A stretch of DNA of 64,000 bases, taken from positions 4,567,001 to 4,631,000 of the forward strand of contig NZ_CP042823.1 of NCBI RefSeq assembly GCF_008000895.1, in the 5' to 3' direction. The number at the start of each line of letters is the position of its first letter. Position 1 is the stretch's first letter. This document shows, piece by piece, positions 49,937-58,095 of this stretch. Origin of the DNA: Methylobacterium sp. WL1. Its GTDB lineage: Bacteria; Pseudomonadota; Alphaproteobacteria; Rhizobiales; Beijerinckiaceae. The position numbers were made by a program, and so were the translations under genes. The notes under the pieces are model-generated. The model saw only the letters and a list, made by a program, of their open reading frames with translations, had not been told where the DNA came from and ran no database searches.

Positions 49937-50233
49937 TCACTTCCCGCTACCGCCGCCCTGGGGCACGGCACGCGAGGGCTGAGCGGCATTGCCACCAGCT
50001 GCTGAGTTGTTCGTCATGGTATCGGCGGGCTGACCAGTCGGGGTACCGGTGACGGCTGCCGGTGCTCCAGTCGAACCAGGCTGCGGCGCTGCCACCCCAG
50101 GCGCACCGGGAGCCATAGTCGTCGGAGCACCGGGAGCCGTAGCAGGAGGGGCTGCCGTCGGCGATTGTGCGTGAGCCGCTCCCGAAAGCAGGACCATGAG
50201 CGGGATAGATGCCGCAATTGAGCGTTGGCGCAT
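49937..50233 (-). CDS. Secreted Pro/Ala/Gly-rich protein
   Basis: 98 residues. Signal peptide (MRQRSIAASIPLMVLLSGAA, HAQ), then a low-complexity tail of APG/ATG/PTG repeats ending GGGSGK. Probably disordered and periplasmic. Its 3' end and terminator resemble 44392-44638. Confidence 0.65.
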   Translation of the reverse strand: MRQRSIAASIPLMVLLSGAAHAQSPTAAPPATAPGAPTTMAPGAPGVAAPQPGSTGAPAAVTGTPTGQPADTMTNNSAAGGNAAQPSRAVPQGGGSGK

Positions 50234-50315
50234 CAGAACCTCGTTGTGCCAAAGAACGCCGGTAACGCGTGCGTGAGGGAAATTGTTTCGCGTTCGAACC
50301 TGGTGAGGCTACCTC

Positions 50316-50349
50316 CCCCGCCGGCCCGTAATCAGATCGGACGGCGGGG
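50316..50349. terminator. Strong GC hairpin, second copy
   Basis: CCCCGCCGGCCCG pairs with CGGACGGCGGGG; same loop and flanks (GGGGCCGAGCCGG) as 9642-9675. A shortened relative starts at 51728. Confidence 0.5.
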
Positions 50350-50364
50350 CCGAGCCGGCGGTGC

Positions 50365-50655
50365 TCAGTTCATTCGCTTGCGCCGCCCCTGAACCTCCTG
50401 CTCGGCCAGTTTGCGTCCTAGTCCGAGCAAGAGCGCATCCGCCTGAGATTTCAGGGCCGGGTCCTGCAACTCGATGATCGCCTGCTGGGCCGCCATGGCG
50501 TGGTCGGCGGCCCGCTCCAATGGCGGCTCCGCTGGATTGATCTCGGCCTCGCAGAACGTGCCCTCGTTCATCCGCATCTGGGTGACATCCACGAGAATGC
50601 CGCTTCCACCCACCGACCTACCGGTGTGATCGCTGGTGAAGCACCTTACGCAAGG
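50365..50655 (-). pseudogene. C-terminal fragment of a PAS protein
   Basis: Reads RCFTSDHTGRSVGGSGILVD, VTQMRMNEG, then ERAADHAMAAQQAIIELQDP and LLLGLGRKLAEQEVQGRR. It equals the end of a PAS domain plus the helical tail of the intact proteins at 50676 and 62643. The PAS N-terminus is missing. Confidence 0.6.
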
Positions 50656-50675
50656 TGTCGTTCACGATGTTGCGC

Positions 50676-51308
50676 TCAATGCATCGTTTGGTCTGACGAC
50701 CGCTCGGCCGCCGGGGCCTCTGCCAGCGATGCAGAAATCTGACGGCCAAGTTCGTACAGCAGGCCCTCAATCAAGGGGCGAACCCGCTTCGCCGTTTCGT
50801 CATCAAGGCCGCGACCTATCTCCTCGATCTCCAGAGCGCGCTCAGCCATGCGCTCCAGGAGTGGACCCGCTACCTCGTGAGTGGTCAGGAACCGGGCTGG
50901 GCCATCAGTGTTCCCGTCACTCCGGCTGTCCGTCACGTCTATAACGATGCCGCGCCCGAACATCCGGCCGCTCGCATCTCGCCAATAGTGACCGCGTGCC
51001 AGCACCCAGCGCACCACGCCCTGCGTGGGTACAACGCGATGCTCCCAGACGAACACACCGCCCTCCTCGCGTATGCGGGCGCGACGTTCCTGATCCTGGG
51101 CCAAATCATCTGGGTGAAAAGCAGACAGGAGCCGCGAAATCGGAACGCCTTCCGCGGCCTCGGCATCCGACCATCCGAAAAGCCGGGCGACTACCGAATC
51201 ACCGCGCGTCCGGTCGGCTTCGAGATCGGTTTCCCAGACACCGATGCTGGGCGCAGCGAGCGTCAGGGAGCGTGACCACAGGGCGCGTTCAGGTGACTTA
51301 CGCGGCAT
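50676..51308 (-). CDS. PAS-domain protein with helical tail
   Basis: 210 residues. One PAS_3-type domain: GVWETDLEADRTRGDSVVAR, ISRLLSAFHPDDLAQDQERR, VFVWEHRVVPTQGVVRWVLA, GIVIDVTDSRSDGN. A helical tail follows (GPLLERMAERALEIEEIGRG...LLYELGRQI). No output domain; probably a small sensor that acts through protein contact. Paralogue at 62643-63260; third, broken copy directly downstream. Confidence 0.85.
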   Translation of the reverse strand: MPRKSPERALWSRSLTLAAPSIGVWETDLEADRTRGDSVVARLFGWSDAEAAEGVPISRLLSAFHPDDLAQDQERRARIREEGGVFVWEHRVVPTQGVVRWVLARGHYWRDASGRMFGRGIVIDVTDSRSDGNTDGPARFLTTHEVAGPLLERMAERALEIEEIGRGLDDETAKRVRPLIEGLLYELGRQISASLAEAPAAERSSDQTMH

Positions 51309-51419
51309 AAACGATCCGACGCTTTCGCAACTCGGCCAGGAAACAGCATCATAATTTTGCGCCGCTTCGCGACAAGGGTATCTTAATCCTCAACATCTGC
51401 GACCAATGGCGGAACTGAG

Positions 51420-51728
51420 ATGGCGAAGCACGACGACGAATATGGGCGTGCGTTCAGCTTCGCCCCGCAGGATCAAGCCGCGGCAGAGCGTGCCCGCAAG
51501 ATGCGACTGCTGAAGCGCATTGCCGACGCATTGCACCTACCGCAGGCCACGCTGCACGGTCCGGCCGACCCGCGGGTCGGGTCTGAAGCCGACCCCACCA
51601 GCGAGGAAAATGATCTCGACGAAGCCTGCGCAGCACTGCTGCTGGCCTACCGACGCATCAGCGACCCGGAGATGCGCCGCCACTTTCTGATCCTCGCCCA
51701 AGAAACAGCAGAGCGGTCTGACTCGTGA
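51420..51728 (+). CDS. Small hypothetical protein
   Basis: 102 residues. DQAAAERARKMRLLKRIADA, then a Pro/Asp-rich linker and DLDEACAALLLAYRRISDPE, MRRHFLILAQETAER. Helix-linker-helix; the C-terminal part resembles the dimerising tails of short regulators. Unknown. Confidence 0.65.
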   Translation: MAKHDDEYGRAFSFAPQDQAAAERARKMRLLKRIADALHLPQATLHGPADPRVGSEADPTSEENDLDEACAALLLAYRRISDPEMRRHFLILAQETAERSDS

Positions 51729-51782
51729 TTAGATCAGGTGGCGGGGCCGAAGCCGGCTGGTACGTCATCAAAGGGTACGGCC

Positions 51783-51986
51783 ATGCCTGTCGATCAAGAG
51801 CAAGTGTTGCCGGACGACGCATTGGAGCGGTTGGCGTGTGCGTTGTACGCCGACGTTCAGCTCCAGTACCCGCAGAAGCCGCCGGGCACGGCTTCGGGCA
51901 ACTTCGGCGACGATGTAGGGACCAACCTGCTCGCGTGGCTGCTTGATGCCTACGACGATGCTTTTGCCGGAGACGACAGCGACTGA
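51783..51986 (+). CDS. Small acidic hypothetical protein
   Basis: 67 residues from ATG 51783. EQVLPDDALERL ACALYADVQLQY and NLLAWLLDAYDDAFAGDD. Acidic helices. The preceding intergenic stretch carries part of the GGGGCCGA repeat element. Confidence 0.55.
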   Translation: MPVDQEQVLPDDALERLACALYADVQLQYPQKPPGTASGNFGDDVGTNLLAWLLDAYDDAFAGDDSD

Positions 51987-51993
51987 GCGGACG

Positions 51994-53262
51994 TCATCCC
52001 ATCACCCTGGAGACTAGGACTTTGTCGATTCGGCGTCCGTCCATATCAACGACCTCGAAGCGCCAGCCGCCGGCCTCGAATGCATCTCCGGCGGCTGGTA
52101 TCCGACCCAGTTGAAAGATCACGTAGCCGGCCAGCGTATTGAAGTCGTCTGAAGTCAGGTCTTCGGATAGCTCCAACCGTTCGAGAGCCTCGCGGGCTGG
52201 CATCATGCCGTCGATCAGCAGCGAGCCGTCCGGGCGCTCAATCACGTCCGGTTCGTCGCCGGCCTCGGGGATGTCGCCGGCGATGGCCTCCAGCAGGTCC
52301 GTCTGGGTGACAATCCCTTCCAGGCTGCCGTACTCGTCCACGACTACAGCCATGCGCATCGGCTGGCTCTGGAAGGTCTCCAGCACCGCGAGGATGGTCA
52401 TGCTCTCGTGCACGACGATGGGCGGCTGGGTGGCCGCGAGAACGTCGATGTCCTTGCCGTCGAGCACCTGGTCGAGCAGGTCCTGCTTGCGGACGATCCC
52501 AACGATCTCGTCGACGTCGCCGCGGCTGACGACGACCTGGGCGTGATTGCATTCGCGCACCGCCTTCAGCACCACGTCCCTCGGGTCGTCGGCGTCGACC
52601 CAGAAGACCTCGTGGCGCGGGGTCATGATGTCCCGGACCTTGCGCTCGCCGATGGAGAAGATGCGCTCCACCGCTTCCTGCTGGACCTCGCGGATCAGGC
52701 CAGCTTCCTGGCTCGCCTGGATCAGCAGGTTGAGCTCGGCGGTCGAATGCAGCGAGCCCTCGCCGTGACCAGCCTGGAGGTCGAAGAGCCGAAGCACGCC
52801 GTTGCCGAGGCCGTTGAGCAACAGGATCGCCGGACGAAAGACGAGCAGGAACAAGCCGAGCGGACGGACGACAGCCAGCGCCGTGCGCTCGCTGCGCTGC
52901 AGGGCCAAACTCTTCGGGGCCAGCTCACCGAGCACGATGTGCAGGGAGGTGATGATCGAGAAGGCCACGACCACAGATACGGTATGAGCCAGGGCCGTTC
53001 CGAGCGACATCGGCAGCCAGGTCAGAGCCGGCTCGATCAGGTGAGCCAGCGCCGGCTCCCCGATCCAGCCCAGCGCCAGGGACGAGAGGGTGATGCCGAA
53101 CTGGGTAGCGGCAAGGTAGGCGTCGAGGCGGTCAGTGGCCCGTTGCAGGGCGGTGGCGTTGGCTCGCCGCTCGGAGACCAGTTCGGCGACCCGGCTGCGG
53201 CGCACGGAGACCAGGGCGAACTCGGCTGCCACGAAGAACCCATTGGCGAAAACGAGGACCAA
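51994..53262 (-). CDS. CNNM/CorC (HlyC-type) hemolysin-family membrane protein
   Basis: 422 residues. CNNM membrane domain (VFANGFFVAAEFALVSVRRS, TLSSLALGWIGEPALA, LVLGELAPKSLALQRSERTA), a CBS pair (VFWVDADDPRDVVLKAVREC; MTILAVLETFQSQPMRMAVV), then the CorC_HlyC domain (DIPEAGDEPDVIERPDGSLL...GYVIFQLGRIP). Probably a magnesium/divalent cation transporter or exporter. The frame stays open for about 110 bp upstream of the TTG at 53262 without ATG or GTG, so the start is uncertain. Confidence 0.88.
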   Translation of the reverse strand: MVLVFANGFFVAAEFALVSVRRSRVAELVSERRANATALQRATDRLDAYLAATQFGITLSSLALGWIGEPALAHLIEPALTWLPMSLGTALAHTVSVVVAFSIITSLHIVLGELAPKSLALQRSERTALAVVRPLGLFLLVFRPAILLLNGLGNGVLRLFDLQAGHGEGSLHSTAELNLLIQASQEAGLIREVQQEAVERIFSIGERKVRDIMTPRHEVFWVDADDPRDVVLKAVRECNHAQVVVSRGDVDEIVGIVRKQDLLDQVLDGKDIDVLAATQPPIVVHESMTILAVLETFQSQPMRMAVVVDEYGSLEGIVTQTDLLEAIAGDIPEAGDEPDVIERPDGSLLIDGMMPAREALERLELSEDLTSDDFNTLAGYVIFQLGRIPAAGDAFEAGGWRFEVVDMDGRRIDKVLVSRVMG

Positions 53263-53373
53263 GACCGCAAGCAGACCCAGTGCTGTCGACCATGCATCGT
53301 CGGAAATCAGCGTGACCCTTCTCGAATGAACGTCCCGACCTACCAGCCATGCCGGTTTCAGACCACGGCGCGA

Positions 53374-53437
53374 TTACTTCTTCACCGGATGCACCAACAG
53401 GCTCGAGGTGCGAAACTGAGCGTCGGCCCGTTGCCCG
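53374..53437 (-). pseudogene. C-terminal remnant of a TVSDL-family gene
   Basis: Reads FRTSSLLVHPVKK, stop, matching the end SAILLAHPVKG of the 12846 product. Nothing upstream; the dnaQ-like gene occupies the DNA beyond. Confidence 0.4.
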
Positions 53438-54145
53438 TCAGCTATCCGTCTCGCTGATGTAGTCCGCCCAGACCGGCGTCTTTAGCGTGCCAATGAACGC
53501 CGCATGGCGCTCCCGCTCCGCGTCGGTGAGCCGGGATTTGAACACGCGCGGCGCTACCGGCCGCCCAGCGTCCGCAGTGGACTGAGCCAAGGTAGCGAGG
53601 GCGGGCGCAAGGTCGAAGCCAGTTTGCTTGCCGCCCAGCAGCTCGACATAGACCTCCGCCAGGATCTGGGCGTCGAGGAGCGCGCCGTGCTTGGCGCGGC
53701 GGCTGCGATCGATCCCGTAGCGATTGCAGAGGGCGTCGAGATTGTTGGCCGCGCCCGCATGCTTGCGCCGGGCGAGGAGGAGCGTGTCGACCACATCATC
53801 AAGCTTGATCGCAGGCGGCCGCGGCTCGGGGAGCCGGGCATACTCGGCGTTGAGGAAGCCGACGTCGAACGGCGCGTTGTGGATTATGAGTGTGCCGTCG
53901 CCGATGAAGGCCAGCAGCTCGGGCACGATGGTAGCGAATAGCGGCTTGTCGGCCAGGAAGCCGTCGGACAGGCCATGCACCGCGAAGGCGTCCGGATGAA
54001 CCGCCCTCTGCGGATTGCAGTAGCGGTGGAAGGTCCGGCCCGTCTGCATGTGGTTGATCAGCTCGACGCAGCCGACCTCGATGATGCGCTCGACCTTGGG
54101 GTCCGTGCTGGTGGTCTCGGTGTCGAGGACGATCTCGCGCGTCAT
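53438..54145 (-). CDS. DnaQ-like DEDDh exonuclease
   Basis: 235 residues. Exo I IVLDTETTSTDP (catalytic D and E), Exo II HNAPFDVGFLNAEYARL, Exo III KHGALLDAQILAEVYVELLG (H and D) are all intact. This is the proofreading epsilon-subunit fold; the C-terminal extension (FKSRLTDAERERHAAFIGTL) may contact a polymerase alpha subunit. Either the main epsilon subunit or an accessory copy; no other replication gene is near. Confidence 0.9.
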   Translation of the reverse strand: MTREIVLDTETTSTDPKVERIIEVGCVELINHMQTGRTFHRYCNPQRAVHPDAFAVHGLSDGFLADKPLFATIVPELLAFIGDGTLIIHNAPFDVGFLNAEYARLPEPRPPAIKLDDVVDTLLLARRKHAGAANNLDALCNRYGIDRSRRAKHGALLDAQILAEVYVELLGGKQTGFDLAPALATLAQSTADAGRPVAPRVFKSRLTDAERERHAAFIGTLKTPVWADYISETDS

Positions 54146-54362
54146 GCCGCCTGGCTCTTCCAGTGTGCCTGCTGCCCCTCGAAGGTCGTTCGCACACGAT
54201 CGTCAAGGAATTCGATTGGCTCTTCGCGAGCGCCTCGACCCGATCGCTATTCGGGAGCGGAACTGCTCCATGTGAATTTTCCCTGGATCATCGTCTGTTC
54301 AAATCCAGGCATCGGTGACTGGGAGAGGCGTGCGCTTCCGCTGCTCGATAGAGGCGGGCGTG

Positions 54363-55106
54363 ATGCTGACGACGACAATTTCTCCGCTCTCGGCGCTCAC
54401 GGCGCGGCTCTCTCGGGCCATGCCGCTCTCCGACGACGCGCGGCGCGCCATCGAGGTGTTGCCGGCCACGATGCAAGAGCTGGCGCCGAACACCGGCTTC
54501 ATCCATCCCGGCGACCGATCCACGAGTTGCTGTCTCGTGCTCAGTGGCTGGATGGGCCGCTTCACGCTGCTGCCCAACGGCGAGCGTCAGTTCCTCGCCC
54601 TCCACATCGCGGGCGACATCCCTGACCTTCAGACCCTACATCTGCCCGTCGTCGACCACGGCATCTGCGCCTTCACACACGTGTCCGTAGCCCTAATCCC
54701 ACACGAGGCGATCCACGACCTGATGGTGCGATACCCCGATGCTGCGGCCGCACTCTGGCACGAGGTGCTGGTGATCGCGTCGATCACGAACGAGTGGTTG
54801 ATCGGGCTCGGCCGTCGTTCTGGTCCCAAACGGTTGGCGCACCTGTTGTATGAACTCTACGTCCGGCAGAAGGCTGCAGGCCTGGTCAAGGAAGAGGGAC
54901 GGTGCGCCCTGCCGCTCACGCAGACGGTCCTGGCCGACGCGTTGGGCCTGACCTCGGTGCACGTCAACCGCATCCTACAGGAGATACGTGCCGAGCAGAT
55001 GATCCAGCTCATGAAACGCACGCTGATCATCCGGGATTGGAGCCGCCTGAAGGTACTTGCCGAGTTCGATCCGCTCTACCTGCACCTGGACCAGCGGCTA
55101 ACCTGA
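54363..55106 (+). CDS. Crp/Fnr-family transcription regulator
   Basis: 247 residues from ATG 54363. A cNMP-binding-like domain (about 40-140: FIHPGDRSTSCCLVLSGWMG, GERQFLALHIAGDIPDLQTL) lacks FNR cysteines, and the HTH_Crp domain shows LPLTQTVLADALGLTSVHVN, RILQEIRAE. Typical of the abundant small-regulator branch in Methylobacterium and rhizobia. It lies 9 bp before the CheB-type gene on the same strand. Confidence 0.9.
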   Translation: MLTTTISPLSALTARLSRAMPLSDDARRAIEVLPATMQELAPNTGFIHPGDRSTSCCLVLSGWMGRFTLLPNGERQFLALHIAGDIPDLQTLHLPVVDHGICAFTHVSVALIPHEAIHDLMVRYPDAAAALWHEVLVIASITNEWLIGLGRRSGPKRLAHLLYELYVRQKAAGLVKEEGRCALPLTQTVLADALGLTSVHVNRILQEIRAEQMIQLMKRTLIIRDWSRLKVLAEFDPLYLHLDQRLT

Positions 55107-55115
55107 GCTGGGGAG

Positions 55116-55673
55116 ATGAGCGCCATCGTCGTCATTGCTGCCTCAGCCGGTGGCCTCGATCCCATCGTGCAGATCATCACCGCGCTGCCGTCCGACTGTC
55201 GGGCGTCCGTGTTCATCGTCAGCCACATCGGTGCGAACCGCAGCTACCTGCCAGACATCCTCGCCTCGCGTGGTCATCTCCCGGCAGCGTTCGCGCAGCA
55301 TGGCGAGATCATCAAGAGCGGCCGCATCTACGTGGCGCCCCCGGACCATCACCTGCGGCTGCGCTTCGGTGTGATCCACCTGGATCGAGGTCCGAAGGTC
55401 CACTTCACGCGCCCAGCCGCCGATCCCCTGTTCGTCTCAGCGGCCGAAACCTACGGCGAGCGCGTCGTCGGGATCGTGCTCAGCGGCGGAGATGGCGACG
55501 GCGCCGAGGGCCTTCTCGCGATCAAGGCGCACGGTGGTCTCAGCTTGGTGCAGGAACCGGAGGAGGCCGCGGCGCCTGACATGCCCATGGCGGCGTTGAG
55601 GCGCGATCACCCAGACGGATGCCTGACAGCCGATCGGCTTGCCGAGCGTGTCGCCGCTCACTGTGCTGGTTGA
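55116..55673 (+). CDS. Stand-alone CheB-type methylesterase
   Basis: 185 residues forming only the catalytic domain: Ser in VIAASAGGLDP, His in IVSHIGANRSYLP, Asp in SGGDGDGAEGL. VAPPDHHLRL and HFTRPAADPLFVSAAETYG are family hallmarks. No receiver domain, so activity is not controlled by phosphorylation as in CheB of chemotaxis. Follows the Crp-type gene by 9 bp. No chemoreceptor or cheR nearby; the substrate is unclear. Confidence 0.9.
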   Translation: MSAIVVIAASAGGLDPIVQIITALPSDCRASVFIVSHIGANRSYLPDILASRGHLPAAFAQHGEIIKSGRIYVAPPDHHLRLRFGVIHLDRGPKVHFTRPAADPLFVSAAETYGERVVGIVLSGGDGDGAEGLLAIKAHGGLSLVQEPEEAAAPDMPMAALRRDHPDGCLTADRLAERVAAHCAG

Positions 55674-55674
55674 G

Positions 55675-55875
55675 CTACCGACCCTCGACGAACAGGAACA
55701 GCAGCGTCGACACGATCAGCAATGTCCCAAAGGCGCGGACGGAGTGCATGTCCTGCCGATCCGGCTTCGCCTGTCGGAGCTCAGCCAGGGATAGCCGTGT
55801 CCCTGCGACCAGCGTACCCGTCGCCGACGCCATCATGGCCGCAAACAAGACCCAGCCGGGCAAGGTCTCGGGCAT
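55675..55875 (-). CDS. Small two-helix membrane protein, paralogue of 12412-12612
   Basis: 66 residues: MPETLPGWVLFAAMMASATG, polar loop, VRAFGTLLIVSTLLFLFVEG. Ends one base from the convergent CheB-type stop. Confidence 0.7.
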   Translation of the reverse strand: MPETLPGWVLFAAMMASATGTLVAGTRLSLAELRQAKPDRQDMHSVRAFGTLLIVSTLLFLFVEGR

Positions 55876-55881
55876 GGAGGT

Positions 55882-56067
55882 CTACTGCAGCCGGCCGACC
55901 CCGACGTTCAAGCCGAGGCGGATGGCCAACGCCAGCAAGCCGCCGACGGTGAGCCAGTCGCTGCCGTCCACGCGCCAATTCTCGTAATCGTCGTCGGGCT
56001 CGACGGTGTGGCCGCGCGAAGCGAGGACGGTTACGGCCTCGGCGATCGGAACTGAGTCCTCGAACAT
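55882..56067 (-). CDS. Small hypothetical protein
   Basis: 61 residues: VPIAEAVTVLASRGHTVEPD, DDYENWRVDGSDWLTVGGLL, ALAIRLGL. A short winged-looking N-terminal part and a hydrophobic tail. Four bases before the next start. Seen in similar small clusters of this lineage. Confidence 0.6.
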   Translation of the reverse strand: MFEDSVPIAEAVTVLASRGHTVEPDDDYENWRVDGSDWLTVGGLLALAIRLGLNVGVGRLQ

Positions 56068-56071
56068 GGAG

Positions 56072-56350
56072 CTACGCCGAAGCCGCGATCATCCGGTTCC
56101 GGGCCTCGACTAGACGCTGCTCGTCCTCAACCAGCGGCAGCTCGACCACGACCTGCTCGACGATCATGCGTGTGGCCGCCTCGTTCAGGCCGAGGCCACG
56201 AGCGAAACCGTCGAGGCGCACCATTGCGCGATGGACTGCCGCTCTGAAGAGCGGAGGGAACGACTCGCTCGCTATCTTAACAGATGCGGGAGCAGCATCA
56301 TGGCGTGTATTAGGGTCGTGGAGGTCGGACACGGTTGGGTTGCTGGCCAT
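56072..56350 (-). CDS. Small helical protein, paralogue of 12642-12842 with a TVSDL head
   Basis: 92 residues. The first nine residues (MASNPTVSDL) are those of the 12846 product, while the rest (AMVRLDGFARGLGLNEAATR, LVEDEQRLVEARNRMIAASA) matches the 12642 product. It looks like a deletion fusion of two genes that are separate and adjacent in the other cluster. Confidence 0.65.
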   Translation of the reverse strand: MASNPTVSDLHDPNTRHDAAPASVKIASESFPPLFRAAVHRAMVRLDGFARGLGLNEAATRMIVEQVVVELPLVEDEQRLVEARNRMIAASA

Positions 56351-56473
56351 GCCGGAGAGCTACTGCAGCGTGCCGGGGGCGTCCACCACCGGCCAGCCAG
56401 GTGCGGATCGCTAGTGGACCAAATCCGACACTCGGTACCGTCTGGAAACGGCTTTCCTCCGATGCGGGTAGCT

Positions 56474-57064
56474 TCACGGCTGCTGGACGGCAGCACAGAT
56501 AGCCTGGGCGATCTCAGACGGGCTTCCGATCAGGTCGATAGGACCGTCATACGAAATGGCGTTCTCTGGCATGCCCTGCTCGGGCGGCCGCGCAGGCGTG
56601 AGGACCATCGAGAGGCCGCCGATCTCGTTGATGGCCGCCAGCCCGCGTGCTCCGTCATCAAGGGATCCGGACAAAACCACCCCAATGATGCGGGAGCCGC
56701 CATGCGCCGCAACGGATCGGAACAGCAGGTCCACGGTGCGGTTGCGATGGGTGCGGTCTGGATCGTCGATCAACTGCCCGAAGCTGTTGGCCGCCAGAGT
56801 GAGGTGGTCCGCCGGGGCTCCGACATAGGCTGTGCCTGGGGTGAACCGACCGCCGTCCAAAGCCACGCACACCGGCATGTGGGCGGCGCGTCCAAGCACA
56901 GCAGCGAGATGACTCGGTTTGTCCCAGAGCCTGTGCAGGACGATCAGCACGACAGCGTTCAGCGAGGGCGGCAACTCGCGCAGGACGGCCATGATGTCGT
57001 CCAAACCATCACCGCCAGAGGCGCCGATGGCTACGAACCAGGGTGTGTCGACGCGCTTCAACAT
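56474..57064 (-). CDS. Second stand-alone CheB-type methylesterase
   Basis: 196 residues from ATG 57064 (AGGTG upstream; GTG 57073 possible). Catalytic Ser in FVAIGASGGDGLDD, His in IVLHRLWDKPSHLA, Asp in LSGSLDDGARGLAA. More distant from the 55116 product. No receiver domain. Role unknown; such proteins often accompany PAS-kinases with CheR/CheB modules. Confidence 0.88.
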   Translation of the reverse strand: MLKRVDTPWFVAIGASGGDGLDDIMAVLRELPPSLNAVVLIVLHRLWDKPSHLAAVLGRAAHMPVCVALDGGRFTPGTAYVGAPADHLTLAANSFGQLIDDPDRTHRNRTVDLLFRSVAAHGGSRIIGVVLSGSLDDGARGLAAINEIGGLSMVLTPARPPEQGMPENAISYDGPIDLIGSPSEIAQAICAAVQQP

Positions 57065-57590
57065 CGAAGGCACCTAACACAGGTTACTTTATTGCGCGTG
57101 GTCCGTTGACGGTCACGAGCCCTAAGCGCGTTCTATGCGTTTGACACAACGCGCTGGCCGGGCGGCCATATCATCACGGCTCGCCCGGCCTTGCACGCAT
57201 CCCGACCTCAAACGGCGGTGGATAATCCTAAGATGGGCTCGAACTGAGCTGTAGGGAAGCCTCGGTGTGTCTCCAGCACTCTCGCGCCGCGGTGTTTCAT
57301 CCGGTTGAACGTCCGATTGGACCGACGTGGTGTGCCATAAGCCGCCCTTATGCGAACATGCTGTAGATGCGCGCTGCTTCTCTAACAGCGGAATGGAAGG
57401 CGAATACTCCTCGTTCTTTGCATGGCGGGCGGTAGGAGAGCAGTCGGAACATCAAGGGTAATATGCCTACAATTTTAGACAGTCAAATTTCATCTACATC
57501 TGAAATGTTATCAATAAAACAACCAATAACTAGCGTAGAGAATGTGAATATATGCTTTAGAAATTTTTAGGCGACGCTATCGTAGATTGC
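57065..57590. other. Intergenic region with repeat and AT-rich island
   Basis: Contains repeat copy 2 (57157-57357) and an AT-rich stretch at 57430-57590 directly upstream of the PilZ gene; the latter may be foreign or regulatory DNA. No gene seen. Confidence 0.5.
57157..57357. repeat. Dispersed 200-bp intergenic repeat, copy 2
   Basis: Left hairpin GGCCGGGCG...CGCCCGGCC (perfect 9-bp arms at 57157-57165 and 57183-57191), then CTCTCGCGCCGCGGTGTTTC, CCGATTGGACCGA and ATAAG...CTTATGCGAA. See copy 1 at 14366. Confidence 0.65.
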
Positions 57591-57971
57591 GTGATACCCA
57601 GCGACAGTGAACCCAATTCTGGGAAGTCAATTAATTTTATCGACCGGCGCGAAGAGCGTCGAGAGACCAACTGGACGTTGATCCGCCTACCTGACGGTAG
57701 CGCGATCTTGACCACCGTGAAGGACATATCTCCCTCCGGCGCTCGCCTGGCGGTGCCGAGTTCCTACGTCTGGCCCAAGACCATCATGTTCAAGGTAGTC
57801 GGACGCGACTTCATCTGCGCGGTTCAGCTGGCTTGGCGTCGGGGTCATTACGCCGGTGTTCGCATCGAGCGTGTGACGAAGACCACATCGACCCAGGCGA
57901 GAGAACCTGTCGCCCCCGTCGAGCCAAACGCTACGCTGCATGGCCGCCGCAGCCGCTTCTCACAAAACTGA
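57591..57971 (+). CDS. PilZ-domain protein
   Basis: 126 residues, GTG start. RREERRETNWTLIRLPDGSA carries the RxxxR c-di-GMP contact and DISPSGARLAVPS the (D/N)xSxxG motif; the strands up to QLAWRRGHYAGVRI complete a PilZ barrel. Likely c-di-GMP receptor. Next gene, same strand, is a diguanylate cyclase. Confidence 0.85.
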   Translation: MIPSDSEPNSGKSINFIDRREERRETNWTLIRLPDGSAILTTVKDISPSGARLAVPSSYVWPKTIMFKVVGRDFICAVQLAWRRGHYAGVRIERVTKTTSTQAREPVAPVEPNATLHGRRSRFSQN

Positions 57972-58095
57972 GCAGTTCAGTCTCTCGACGACATAAACCG
58001 CTTGACCCTGCTGTGGCCTATTGATCTGAAGTCTTTGATTAAGACTTCCCATGCGAGGATTGGGCAGGAGCGAACGCGCTCGCGAGAAAACTCTG

